64,000 nt of DNA from NCBI GenBank assembly GCA_028571685.1, contig CM053140.1:22673501-22737500 (forward strand), read 5' to 3'. Made by a program: the position numbers and the translations under genes. Each line of letters begins with the position of its first letter. Positions within the stretch are counted from its first letter, which is position 1. The notes below the pieces were generated by a model that was not told where the DNA came from, made no database searches, and was given only the letters and a program-made list of their open reading frames with translations. This document shows positions 33,731-45,759 of this stretch, in pieces. Origin of the DNA: Heterohyrax brucei. Its lineage: Eukaryota > Chordata > Mammalia > Hyracoidea > Procaviidae.

Positions 33731-35352
33731 GGTACCTCTTATCCCAAAGTCCATTAATCTTTGACACCACATCAAATATGCCACAGAGCCACGTACCATT
33801 TCCTGCCAAGGAGGAAATGTATGTGGGACACTACCAGCTCCTAAGAACCATCAAGAAAGGGACATTTGCCAGAGTCCACTTGCCCTGGCCCATCAACACT
33901 GCCAAGAGGTAACCGAGAAAAGAGTTGGAAAGAGCCAACAGACATTCTCCTACCTCCAAACACTAGACCCAGAGATCAAAATCACGAAGGATCTCCATCA
34001 TTCAGTAATTTTCATGGTGTTTCAAGCCATAGAGAATAACAACCTCTTTGGCATGGTGATGGGGTACGTAACTACAGACGTCTTCTGTGACCATCTGGAA
34101 GCTCATACCTTCATGAGCCAAAAAGAGGCTCCCAAAATATTCTGCCAGAGTTGGCCTCAGAGGTTTGCCACCACAACTGTGTTGTACATGGGGATATCAA
34201 ACCAGAAGACAGGCTCTTGGATGAGAGAAGGAACTTCAAACTTGTGAACATCGGTTTGAGAACTCAATCCATCAGTGGGAGTGACCCAAACACCTTCTGG
34301 GGCAGTCTCCATTAGGATGCCTAGAACTCCTGTAAGGAGACAAGTACCATGGACCCCCTTGGATGCATGTAGCCTGGAAATCACCATGAACCTCATGGTC
34401 AGTGGATCGCTGCCTTTTCATGGAGAGACCTTAACTGAGCTATCAAAGCAGGTACTGGAGGAAGAATATGATTTTCATTGCCACATAGCCACACCATGTG
34501 AACATATGCTATGCCAAATATTCATTTGTGATGCAAAAAAGACAGCCAGATCAGAGGACCTGCTAGAAAATCCAAACATGAATATGGATAATGAAGAAAG
34601 ACAAAAGGTATATGTGCAGCCACTCCCAGACGAGGAGGACCCTGAAAGAATTCCTTGACTCGCTGCTGAATCAAAAACAGTCACGTGATGGGCACCTGTC
34701 TGATCCTAGCTTGTAACGCATCCGAGATGGTGAGTCATGCCAGTACCATGGACCCCAGAAGGCAGCACAGTGCACTAAGAGCCACATGCCTGTTTCAATG
34801 CATGAGGTGCATCCTACCATCTCTGCTAAACACAAACAACACAGTTACAATGTACCTGCCATTCCCACCCGTGACTACTGTTTCTACAATACTTTGAAGA
34901 GTCCACCAGACAGAAGGAAGGGGGCCTCCATCGTGTCTGCTTCTCCCTCCATCTCCCCAGCAAAGTCCTTCCCGCACCAACAAGCCAGGAGAGCCTGGCA
35001 GAGCCCTAACAACCTCGGCACTGTGGGACAACGTGACAAACAGTGTGGAACCACAAACCAGTGTAATTCCCACAGGTGTTTCTGAGGCTGCCTCCTCCGT
35101 CCACACCATCAATAACAATGGTAGAAACCTAGAGGAACTCAGTTTCACACACGGACTGCCATAACCGAAATCCTTAAGTGACAAGCAGCTGCAGGAGGTA
35201 ACTGAGCAGACTGTGATGCCAGCCTCTCCCTGGGTCAACAGCCAGAATCGGCAGGGTGCCACCAGGATGATCTTTAGGCTTACAAGAAGATACCGTTCTT
35301 GTATCTGTATCAATAGGGAGCCCCAGACTGTGACTCCAGCCTCTCCCTCTGT
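33731..35352 (+). pseudogene. Unit C, second part: Smok/MARK-like pseudogene with its own acceptor
   Basis: Begins after the conserved ACACAAG acceptor. It reads MPQSHVPFPAKEEMYVGHYQ, then a degraded kinase domain (34,010-34,600), a UBA with its core deleted (DEEDPERIP followed by a stop at about 34,656) and the linker with YNVPAIPTRDY. It ends in a PASPSV-like segment at about 35,350. Stops and frameshifts occur throughout. Confidence 0.8.
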
Positions 35353-36221
35353 CATCTTGGGGTTACTTTGAATTTCACGCTGAGTGCACCTCAGCCTTTT
35401 CATGGAGAGACCTTAAATAAGCTATGAAAGCAGGCATTGCAGAAAGAATAGGACATTCCTTTCCACGTATCTATGCCATGTAAACACTTGCCAAATATTC
35501 ACTTGTGACACAAGAAAGTGATCCCCGGTCACAGCACATGTTAGAATATCCATGTATGAAAAAAAATGAAGGAAAACAAAAGGTAGATGTGTAGCATTCC
35601 CAGACTATGAGGACTCCAGGTACCTTGAGGCCATGGTGAACATAGATTACAGGCAGGAAGAGATTCACAGCTCGCTCCTGAATCAAAAATAGAATGGTGT
35701 GATGGGCACCTATCTGACCCTACATCACGACACATCTGAAATGGAGAGTCACACCAGTACTGAGAAACTTCAGGTGGCAGCAGACTGCACTGATACCCAC
35801 ACACCTTTCTCATCTTGTGAGGGAAAGCCTACCATCCGTGGAAAAGCCAAACGACATGCTTGCAGTGAACCTGCCATTCCCACATATGACTGCTGTTTCT
35901 ATAATGCCTGCGACAGTCTGGCTGATAAAAGGAAGGGGCCTCCATGATATGCGCTGCTCCCTGTCTCCCTTGTAATGTCCTGTCAGCCCCAACAGCCAAC
36001 GACAGCCTGGCCAGACCCCCAACCAAACCTTGGTGCTGCTGGAATCCAGTAGACTCCTCGTGCGGGTTTCCATGGCAGCCTTCTCCGTCCAGACGATCAA
36101 TAAGAAGGGTGGAACCCAGCAACAACCAGTTTCCCACAGGGAGTTGTCACAACTAAGATCCTTCCTTGAGGAGCAGGTGTGGGAGGTACCTGACCAGGCG
36201 GTGAACCCAGTCTCTCCTCTG
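35353..36221 (+). pseudogene. Unit C, extra copy 1 of the C-lobe/UBA/linker module
   Basis: Restarts inside the kinase C-lobe at the [10 protein letters not shown] position (degenerate) and runs through PFHGETLN, a UBA (YEDSRYLEAMVNI then RQEEIHSSLLNQK) and the linker (EPAIPTYDCCFYNA). It ends at the same kind of TCTCCTCTGTCA junction as the copy before it. It is therefore a head-to-tail duplicate lacking the N-lobe, about 870 bp long, with several stops. Confidence 0.75.
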
Positions 36222-37558
36222 TCACTGGGAGTCACCTTGTATTTCATGATGAGTACATCTCGGGTTTCTCAGGGAGAAACCTTAAGTGAGCTACAAAAGG
36301 AGGCACTGGAGGAACAACATGATATTCCGTTCCACATGTCTACGCCACGCGAGCAGCGTGTGAGCCAAATACTTACTGGTGACTCAAGAAAGAGAGCCAC
36401 TTCATAACATGAAACCGATGATGAAGAAAACAAAAGGTGCATGTGCAGCCAGTCCCAGCCTGGGAGGACCCCCGGGGTACTGAGGCCACGGTGAACAGGC
36501 AGGAAGAGATGCACTACTCAGTCTTGAATCAAAAATGCAATCATGTGAAGGGCACCCATCAGATCAAAGGACTCAGCACATACGTAACGGAGAGTCACAC
36601 CAGGAACACGAAACCCCAGACTGCAGCCGACTGCACTGACACACACACCTTGCTCATCCCGTGAGGAGCATCCACCACCCGTGCTAAACTCTAATGGGTA
36701 GTCAGACCCCACCTGCCAACCCTACCTATGACTGCTGTTTCTCCAAAGCTTTCAAGAGTCTATCTGATAGAAACAATGGGACCTCCAGGTTACGGGCTTC
36801 TCCTTGAGTCTCCCTTCAAAGTCGCTCCTGCACCAACAACCCAGGACAGCCTGGGCAGAGTCCAACCAAACCTCGGGACTGTGTGCCACGATGAGAAATA
36901 CCATGGAGCCACAACCCAGCACAGTCCCTGCACGGGTTTCTGTGGCAGCCTCCTCAGCCCAGACCACCGAGAGGAATGATGGAGCCCCAGGGGAAACCAG
37001 TTTCTGAAAGGGAGTCTCAGGACTAGTCTCCTTCAGTGATCAGTAGGTACAGGAGATACCGGAGCTGATGGGGAACTGGTCTCTCCCTCTGTCAGCAGCC
37101 GGGAACAGCAGGATGTCACTGACAGATGCTTTAAACTCATGAGACAACTTTGTTGCACTTTGATCAAAAGGAAACAAAAACTATGGGAGAGAAAAGTCAT
37201 AGAGGAGACACTGAAATCTTGAGATACCAAGCCCTACTCTCCCAAGTTTAAGCAGAGGATGAAAACCACCAGTTCCATGGAGTGCAGGATGATGTGCAAG
37301 ATCTACCAAGCACTGGACACCCACCCACAAGTACACACTGCTGTGTGTGAACAGCACCCCAGGGCTGCAGGACGCTGTGCGGTGGAGGATGGAGGTGTGC
37401 ATATTGCCTGTGTGCACCCTCAACAAGGGAAAAGGGAAGAGAATTTCAGGCATCGCTGAGGTCTTCAATGGCATCGCCTCAAAAATGGGCAGACACTGTA
37501 TACTTTACAATGCTGCCCGCAGTTGCCACAGACAGACGAGGAGGTCTCACACATAAGC
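36222..37558 (+). pseudogene. Unit C, extra copy 2 with terminal KA1 relic
   Basis: Restarts again at SLGVTLYFMM and runs through GETLSELQKEAL and DIPFHMSTPRE, then a UBA remnant (36,470-36,545) and the linker. A KLMRQLCCTLIKR segment is followed by a KA1 remnant at 37,255-37,555 (MKTTSSMECRMM, then ISGI and FNGIAS in another frame). The Cys pair before KA1 is shared with unit B and the intact gene. Frame breaks and stops are present. Confidence 0.75.
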
Positions 37559-37559
37559 T

Positions 37560-38935
37560 CCCACACCATCGGACAGTGTTCTCTTCTCTTGCACACAGTC
37601 ACAAAGACTTGGAACACAGGAAGAGAAAGGTCAGGCATCTTTTGAGTCAACAGTTGGGAGTAACACAGAGAGCCTGAGGTCCTCTGTAAGTAACATCTCC
37701 AAAACTATCAACAAGCAATAAAGGATAAAAAGATCAAAGCACCATTAACAACCTGGGATTCTAAGATAAGTCATCCCCAAATTACATAAATTTTCTCGTT
37801 TGTTTTTCAGAAAAAAACAGATGGAAGCAACTCTAAGTACATGCACAGAAATTTCCACTTTGACTCCTACATGTCCTTCTAATGGGAGCGCCAGACAGCC
37901 ACACTCAGGACCTGGCAATGGAAATAAAGAACCAAGAAACTGCATGCATAGCACCTCAAAAGGAGTCCCCCTATCAGTCCCAGAAAGGCCCACAGAAAGG
38001 CACTCTCGAGATCTTGTTACTGATCGACCCCAAGTGACCTGGTTCAGGTTCAAGAGATCAGAGTAGCAACTTGAGTCTCCTGACGGATGGGTCACTGGGC
38101 TCCTCCTCCCCCAGGCACCAGGATGCAATCTTCACGGCAGCAAAATTTATTAAGTCAAAGCACCTTACACACAGGGAAGGGTCAATCTCTGTGAGTGGTG
38201 AAGACCTGGTACAATGCTTGTAGGGTTCCTTATACTTGTAAGGGTAAAAGGTGCATCCTAGTCAGGAGGGGTAGCTAGGAAATAGCCTTTGGTTTCAGTT
38301 TTAGGGTTATACATCAGCAACTGCATGATGAGGCCCCACCTGAAGAATAAGATAATGGTATGGTGATAGGATTAACATACGAGCTAGGTCATTTCTAGAT
38401 CATCCTCCTGAGGTGGTACATGTATATAGCCACATCTCAAACTGCCAGGAGGAACTGTCACATCTGCAATTACCCTTCTAAAATGTTGATTGTTTAGTGA
38501 ACACATGATGAGGTAGTCTGTGGTGGCGATCAAGTTCCCTAGCTAACCTTGTCACTTCCCCCTTGAGGAGACATGAGCCTGAAATCTTGTAGGGAATGCG
38601 GGAAGTCGTCTCGCTCTGGCTACTTTCTGCTGTTTGGGGTTGTAGTCCTGCCTACCTGGCAGACCCATGTTCCTCAAGTACCCTGTCTTGGTAGCATTGG
38701 GATGCCTGATCTACCTACTGCCTGGCTAGGGGGTACAGACTGCATATCCTTGTAGGACCATGAGATTCACTAGCAATGGTTGTAGCTTCGAGCCACGTCT
38801 TTTATCTTAGAAGCCAAATTCAAGATGTGTTGTATGTTGTCGTGGACCCAGCCAGACTTATTAACATAAAAACAACACTGTTCCTTGAGACATAGGCAGG
38901 TGCTGCCCTCAGTTGTTATTACAAGGTCAAGGAAA
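37560..38935. repeat. Duplicated intergenic flank, copy 2 (between units C and D)
   Basis: Same ordered blocks as copy 1. AATAAAGGATAAAAAG falls at about 37,719, the 'aaaatttattaagtcaaag' block at 38,142 and the acceptor-side block 'aacataaaaacaacactg' at 38,864. The duplication period between copies 1 and 2 is close to 5.95 kb. Confidence 0.7.
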
Positions 38936-38939
38936 CCAA

Positions 38940-40547
38940 TGTAGGACACTATCACCAGCTAAGATCACTGGCAAGAGGACATGGGTCATTGGCAAGTTTT
39001 CTCAGCACCTCATTGTGGTCAAAGTGGTAACGAAGAATAGTTGAGAAGAGCCCAGAGACATCCTCCAACCTCCTGACACTATACCCAGAGGTAAAAACTA
39101 TGAAGGGTCTCCAGAATTCAAATATTTTAATGCCGTTGCAAGCCATAGAGAATAAGAACATCTATGGCATAGTGATGGAGTACGTAACCGCAGGGGACTT
39201 ATTGATCATTTATAGACTCATGACTTCATGGGCCAGAAAGAAGCCCCCAAAATATTCTGCCAATTAGTGTTGGCCCTACAGGTTTGCCACAACAACTGTG
39301 TTACACACGAGGTTATCACACTACCAACCGTGTACTTGGATGAGAGAAGGAACATCAAACTTGCCGACATTGATTTGGGAACTAAATTTACCACAGGGAG
39401 TGAGCTGAGTACTTTCTGTAGCAGTCTCCATTGTTATGACCAGAACTCCTACAGGGAGAGAAGTACTAAGGACCGTCTTGGACGTGTGGAGCCTGGAACT
39501 CACCGTATACTTCATGATAAGTGGATCTTTGCCTTTTTACTGAGAGACCTTAACTGAGCTACCAAGCATGTACTGGGGGAAGAACATGACATTCCTTTCC
39601 ACATGTCTATGCCATGCAAACACCTGCTAAGTCAAATATTCATTTGTGACACAAGAAGGACAGGCACATCAGAGGACACACTAGAACATCCATGGATGAA
39701 TATGGATAATGAAAAAAACAAAAGCTGGACGTGTGGCCACTCCCAGAATATGAGGATCCTCGGTTCATGGAGGTCATTGCGAACATGGGTTACAGGGAGG
39801 CACAGATTCAGGACTCACTCTTGAATCAAAAGTACAATGAGGTCATGAGAACCAATCTGATCCTATGTTCCAATGTATCTGAGATAACAGAGTCATGCCA
39901 GCCCAGTGGAATCCCAGAGTGCAGGATACTGCACTGATAGCCACGCCTCTTTCTCATCCCATTAGGTATATTCTACCATTCGTGCTAAACCCAAATCACG
40001 CAGTTACACTGTTCCTGCCATTCCCATCAATGACTACTGTTTCTATGATGCTCTGAAGAGCCTAGCGGAAAGAAGGAAGGGGGCCTCTATGGTATATGCT
40101 TCCTCCTCAGCCTCCTTTGCCAAGTCCTTCCTGTACCAACAACCCAGGATAGCCTGGGCAGAACCCAATCAAACCTCAGGACTGGTGAGGAAAAATGTAG
40201 TGTCACAAGCCAAAAGATTCCCTGTGTGTGTTTCCACGGCTGCCTCCTCCACCAAGACCATCAATAAGAATGGCGGAGTCCCAGCGGAAACCAGTTGCCC
40301 ACAGGGAGTGTCCCAACTAAGAGCCTTCAATGATGAGCAGGTACAGGAGGTACCTAACTAGACTGTGACCCCAGCTTCTCCCTCTGTCCATAGCCAGGGA
40401 ACAGCAGGGTGCCATTACGACGTTTGTAAGCTCATGAGAAGACAACATGATTGTACAAGTGTCAAAAGGGAATGGAAGGTTTGTGACCGCAATGTTGTAG
40501 TGAGACGCTCAAACTTGAGAGAGCAAGCCACGCTCTCTGAAGTCCAC
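38940..40547 (+). pseudogene. Unit D: Smok/MARK-like pseudogene, 5' part
   Basis: Kinase domain from the N-lobe onward. Around 39,228-39,400 it reads GQKEAPKIFCQLVLALQVCH, but the HRD position reads THEV and DFG reads DID, so catalytic residues are lost. The UBA is well preserved (YEDPRFMEVIANMGY at 39,740-39,850), as is the linker with FPVCVSTAASSTKT. Stops interrupt it. The copy is cut at about 40,547 by an RTE element just before KA1. Confidence 0.8.
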
Positions 40548-42283
40548 ATGTTGTTGTTAGGAGCCACCAACTCACTTCCAGCTCATAGCAACCCTGTGCA
40601 CAACAGAAAGGCACATGGCCTGGTCTTGCACCATGTCTGCAATCGTTTTTATGCTTAAGCCCATCGTTGCAGCCACTGTCAATCCACTTCATCAAGGGTC
40701 TTCCTCTTTTTCGCTGGCCCTCCACTCTATTAAGCATGATGTCCTTCTCCAGGGACTGAGCCCTCCTGACAACGTGTCCAAACTATGTAAGCCACAGTCT
40801 CACCATTTTTTTTTTTTGCTTTCAAAGAGCACTCTGGTTGTACTTGTTCCAGAACAGATCTGTTTGTTCTTTCAGCAGTTTGTGGTACACTCAAATATTC
40901 TCCAGCATTACGATTAAAAGGCAGCAGTTCTTCTTCTGTCTGCCTTGTTCACTGTCTAGCTTTTACATGCATATGATGCTACTGAAAAAAACCACGGCTT
41001 GGGTCAGGCACACCTTAGTCATCAAGGGGACATCTTTTCAAAACTTGAAAGAGGTCCTTTGAGGCAGATTTTCCCAATGTGTCTTTTCATTTCTTCAGTG
41101 ATGCCTCCATGGGCATTGACTGTGGTACCAAGTACAACGGAATCGTTGACAACTTCAGTCCTTTCTCCACTTATTACAATGTGCTTACTGGCCCAGTTGT
41201 GAGGATTTTTGCGTTCTTGATGCTAAGTTGCAATCCACACTGAAGGCTGTGGTCTTTCATCTTCCTCAGTGTTTCATATTCTCTTCACTCCCAGCAAGAA
41301 GGGTGGTGTCATCTGTATAACACAGGTTCTTAAGCCAATCCTGAAAACTCGTTCTTCACCTAATGCAGGTTGCGAGATTATTTGCCCAGCAAACAGATTG
41401 AAAAGGTATAGTAAAAGGATATAACCCTAATGCACAGCTTTCCTCTCTTTAAACCATGTCCCTTTATTCTATTCGCACAACTGTCCCTTGATCTGTATAC
41501 AGATTCTTTAAGAGAACAATTAAGTATTCTGGAATTCCCATTCTAAACGTTATCCATAATTTTTTATCAGTCACACAGTCAAATGCCTTTGTATAGTTAA
41601 GGAAACACTGGTAAACACTTTCCTGATATTCTCTGCTTTCAGCCAAGATCCATCTGACATCAGCAGTAATATCCCTGGTTCTACATCCTCTTCTGAATCT
41701 GGCTTGAATTTATCGCAGTTCCTTGGCAATACACTGTTGCAGTTACTTTTCAATGATGTTGAGCAAAATTTTACTTCTGTATGACATTAATGATATTGTT
41801 CACTAATTTCTCCATTCAGTTGCATCACCTTTCTTTGCAATGGACATAGATATGGATCTCTTCCCGTCAGTTGGCCAGGCAGCTGTCCTCCAGATTTCTC
41901 AGCATAGACAAGTGAGCAGTTCTGGTATTGCACCTCTTGGCTGAAATATCTCCTATCAATTCCCAGAACCTTGTTTTGGGCCAATGTCTTCAAAGCAGCT
42001 TTGACTTCTTCTTTCAGTACCACTGGTTCCTGATCATATGCTACCTCTTCAAATGGCTCAACACTGACCAGTTCTTTCCGGTATAATGACTACGTCTTCC
42101 TTCGATCTTCTTTTGGTGTTCGCTGAGTCGTTTGTTTTCCTGTAGAATCCTTCACTGTTGCAACTTGAGGCTTGAATTTTTTCTTTACTTCTTTCAGCTT
42201 GAGAAATGCAGAATGTGTTCTTCTCTTTCGGTTTTCTATTTCATGTTCTTTGCACATGTCATTACAATACCTTATTTTGTCTT
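40548..42283 (-). mobile_element. RTE/BovB-like LINE, 5'-truncated, inserted in unit D
   Basis: Best preserved RTE of the window, about 1.74 kb. It begins with 'ttgttgttaggagccaccaa', the inverted 3' end, and runs through the inverted RT region ('cagccaagatccatctgac' at 41,640) to 'ttgtcttcttgag', where pseudogene sequence resumes. Many small indels break the ORF. A 5' truncation is usual for LINE insertions. No clean target duplication was found. Confidence 0.85.
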
Positions 42284-42625
42284 CTTGAGGATGAAAGTCA
42301 CCAGTTCTATGGAGCCCCAGTAGATGACAGGGATACCTGGCAACTGCTGGATGCCAATGGTGATGAGTGCAATCTCACCGACAAGTACACATTGCCGTGT
42401 ACGAATGGCACATCTGTACAGCAGGGCTTTGTTCAGTGGAGGACAGATGCGTGAATCCTGCCTTAGTGGACTGTCAGTGGGCTAAAACTAAAGAGAATTT
42501 CAGGCATCTCTGAGGCCTTCAATACCATGGCCTCAAATATTTCCAGGAAGCTCACACTTTTAAAGGTGCCAGCAGTGGACAGGGACAAAAGGGCAGTTCA
42601 CAGAGTTAAGCTCCCACAGGATCAC
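42284..42625 (+). pseudogene. Unit D: KA1 relic beyond the RTE insertion
   Basis: Resumes with MKVTSSMEP, which in units B and C directly follows the sequence broken off at 40,547. VHIAVYEWHI-like and FRHL pieces follow in broken frames to about 42,620. It is the separated 3' end of the unit D pseudogene. Confidence 0.75.
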
Positions 42626-42629
42626 ACAG

Positions 42630-44680
42630 TGTTTCCTTCTGTTGTGCACAGGGTTACTGTGAGTTGGAGCTTACCTGACAGCACCTAATAACATAACAAC
42701 ATTGTAACAGGAATTCATGGAATACCAACTGGGATGTTTCAATAAACAGAAGCAGTTCTGGAAGACCTCACTTGTCTATACCCAGAAATCTGGAGGACAC
42801 CTACCTGGCCAACCAACTACAAGTGATCACTTCATGCACCCATTCCAAAGAAACGTGATCCAACACAACATGAAGATTACTGAAGAACATCATTAGAACT
42901 ACACACGACTAAAATTTTGCTGAAGATCATTGTGCTGAGATTAAGGATTTTTGTGGGAGGCTTTCCTAGCCATGGTCTTACAAATCCCATCGAGGTGAGT
43001 GGACAGAAAAGTGTGACAGGGTAATCGAGGCCACCAGGAGTATTGGTCAGTTTCTCCTTGAGAGCGAGCCCATTTCAGAACAGAGAGGCAGATTCTGCCA
43101 CCACCAAGGAAGAATGGCTTTGAGCTGACAGGACACTCTCTGGGCTTGGGATCACCGGGTCACAAAGCTTCTCAAAGTGGGTGCCAGAGAGACCTGAGAA
43201 GTGGTGGCAAGAGGGACCTCACAACAGGAGACAGGGTTATAGGTTTCCCAGTCCACAAAGACAGAAAGCTAAGTACACTTGAGCAGTGGCTGAAAGCCAG
43301 AGAGAGCCTGCCTTTGGGAGGTAGGCAGAGTAGTCTGTGTGGAAACATACTATGGAAACCACTTTTGAGTCAATCAGCAGTGGGGAGTGAGACAGAGAGC
43401 CTGAAGGCCTCTCTAAAGGGTGACCAAAGCTATCAGTAAGCAGTAAGAGATAAAAAGATCCAAGGATTTATAAAATCTTGGGACACTGAGGTAAGTACCC
43501 AAACAACCATGTAAATTTCCGTTTTTCAGAAGAAACCACATGGAACCCACTCTAGGCATTCACAGAAAGTCCCACTTCAACCACTGCATGTCGTCCAATG
43601 AGGGCACCAGAGAGCTGCAATCAGGATGAGGGAACTGAACGAACTAACCGGGAAACTGCACGTGCAAGACCTCATAATAAGTCCTGCTACTAGTGACAGA
43701 AGCCCCTGTGGCAAGAACTGTCGAGATCATGTAACTATTCAGAATCCAAGTGGCCTGTTTCAGGTTTTGGGAGATCAGGCTAGCAAGTGTAGTCTCTTGA
43801 CGGGCAAAAAGCTGGGCTCCCTTAGCTCTAGGCATGAGGATGTAACCTTCTTCGCCACAGAGTTTTACTAAATGAAAGTAGCTTGCAGAGACAGAATGTG
43901 TCAGTCACGAAGAGTGGAGAAGGATTCAATATAAAGCCTATGCTAAGTGCCGTTGAGTCCAATACCAAAACCAAACTCAGTGTCATCAAATCAGTTGCAC
44001 CTCACAGCAACCCATACAGAGTTCCCTATATTGGTGGGGGTAAAGGGTGGTACCATAGTTGGTAGGAGGAGGTGAAGACACAGCCCTATGTTCCGGTTTT
44101 AGGTTTACACGTTAGTAAATGCTTTATGGGACCCCTCCTGAAGAATATAGTAATGGTATGGACATGGACGGAAACACGGGCTACATCATCTTTAGGTCAT
44201 CCTCCGGAGGTGATACACACGTGTGACCATGTCACAAACTGCCAGGAGGAACTGTTTCATGGGCAATTACTTATCGGAAGCATTGACTGGGCACCGAGTG
44301 ACATATGATGAGGTGGTCTGTGGTAGCGATCAGGTTCCCTAGCTTTCCCCCTTGAGGAGACACGGGCCTGAAATCTTGAAAGGAATGTGGGAAGTTGACT
44401 TGCTCTGGCCACTTCCTGCTGTTTGAGGTTATAGTCCTGTCTACCCCTCAGACTTGTGTTCCTCAAGTGCCTAGGAGAGAAAACATGGAGCCGCCTGATC
44501 TGCCACCTGTTTGGCAGGTAGGTACAGGCTGGTATCCCTGTAGGACCAGGAGTTTAACTTGGAGTTGTTTTAGGCTGGAGCCATGTCTGTTATCTTAGAA
44601 GCTGCATTCAAGCTGTGTTGTGTGTTGTCCTGGACCTGGATAGATTTATGAACATAAAAACAACACTGATCCTTGAGATA
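42630..44680. repeat. Duplicated intergenic flank, copy 3 (after unit D)
   Basis: Same ordered blocks. The 'aacataaaaacaacactg' block is at about 44,652 and is followed by the start of the next unit, but no kinase sequence follows: the copy stops at about 44,710. It contains an RTE/AfroSINE 3' tail near 42,645-42,705 and a partial SINE at 43,943-44,040. Confidence 0.65.
43943..44040 (-). mobile_element. Partial AfroSINE or RTE 3' end, minus strand
   Basis: 'taagtgccgttgagtcc' and 'cctcacagcaacccatac' are the inverted 3' end motifs; the head is missing. Confidence 0.5.
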
Positions 44681-44864
44681 CAGCAAGCACCTCTTTCAGC
44701 TGCTGTTAAAATGTCTAGAGCTCTTCTGCTCTGCAGGGCTACTCCCACCAGAGAGGCCACTTCTTTCCGGAGAAGAAGGGGGTTTTCCACATCCTCTCCA
44801 CTCATCTCCAAAAACATGGGCACTTACACTCATCTAAAGCCTTCATTAAAAGTGTAAACAGACC

Positions 44865-45080
44865 ACCTACAGAGTGGGAAACAAGTTTCAGCTACCACAC
44901 CTCCAACTGATGTCTGTCCTCTCTAATCTACAAAATACTGCAAAATAGCAACAAGAAAAAGACAAACAACCCAATTAAAAAATGGGCAAAGGACATAAAC
45001 AGGTACTTCACACTAAAGAAGACATACAGGATGCCACCAGAAAATGCAAAGTCATGGTGAAGAAGCACAGAACGAGGAAA
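44865..45080 (+). mobile_element. LINE-1 ORF2 3' fragment
   Basis: 'aaaaaatgggcaaaggacat', 'acaggtacttcaca' and 'gaagacatacaggatg' are the conserved block near the end of mammalian L1 ORF2. The fragment is short. Confidence 0.65.
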
Positions 45081-45759
45081 GCAACTACCAGATGGACATG
45101 GCAGCAGCTGATTAGAGACAGAACAGAGATGACACCCAACCAGAAAGAAGTCACCAACTCGAAGTACCAGAAGATAAGACTTATCCACTGGACTATAAGG
45201 ACCAGAACTAAGTCAATAACTTGTTTACACATTATTATAAACATTCAGCACTGTGGACGTGGGGTGTGCAATCTTCTCCTGAGAGTCCATGCCCACTGGC
45301 CTGCTGAAGTGCTCTGACCTCATCCTGGACTTGGTCAGCTTCATCCTTGAAGTCTTGGTTTAAGTCATTGTGGCAGTGTTCTGTTGGTGCCAGAGGCCCT
45401 CATGATGTCCCTGCCTGAGCACCTCTGAGACACGGTGCAATCACAGAATCCCACTCCGGACTCTGCTGACACCTGCAGAGTGAGAGCACAGCCAATCTTC
45501 AAATTCATTAGCATGAAACCTGCTTTTAGGGAAGCAGAAGTGATGACATAGTAACATCACGACTAACCTTGGAGTTCCGGTGCAGCCTGGTCTGAACTTG
45601 CGTGTGGTTTTAAATTAATGTAACCAATGCAGCCTTTGGGGCACTTTGGGGTGCTAGCACCTTTCCCTGTCTGTGCTGGAGTTTGTGTGTTTTTAACAAA
45701 AATGTAGGTGTTAAGTAATGCCGAGCTTCAGAGTCACATATTTCTGCTTGTGGTCCCCG
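45081..45759. other. Unclassified sequence
   Basis: No gene or repeat family recognised. It separates the end of the kinase-duplicon flank from the 45.8-47.7 kb duplicated segment. Confidence 0.4.

Noticed and set aside
34275..34658. 127-codon ORF in unit C as a functional short kinase
   Set aside because: It lacks the N-lobe and catalytic loop and is one frame fragment of a pseudogene with stops on both sides.
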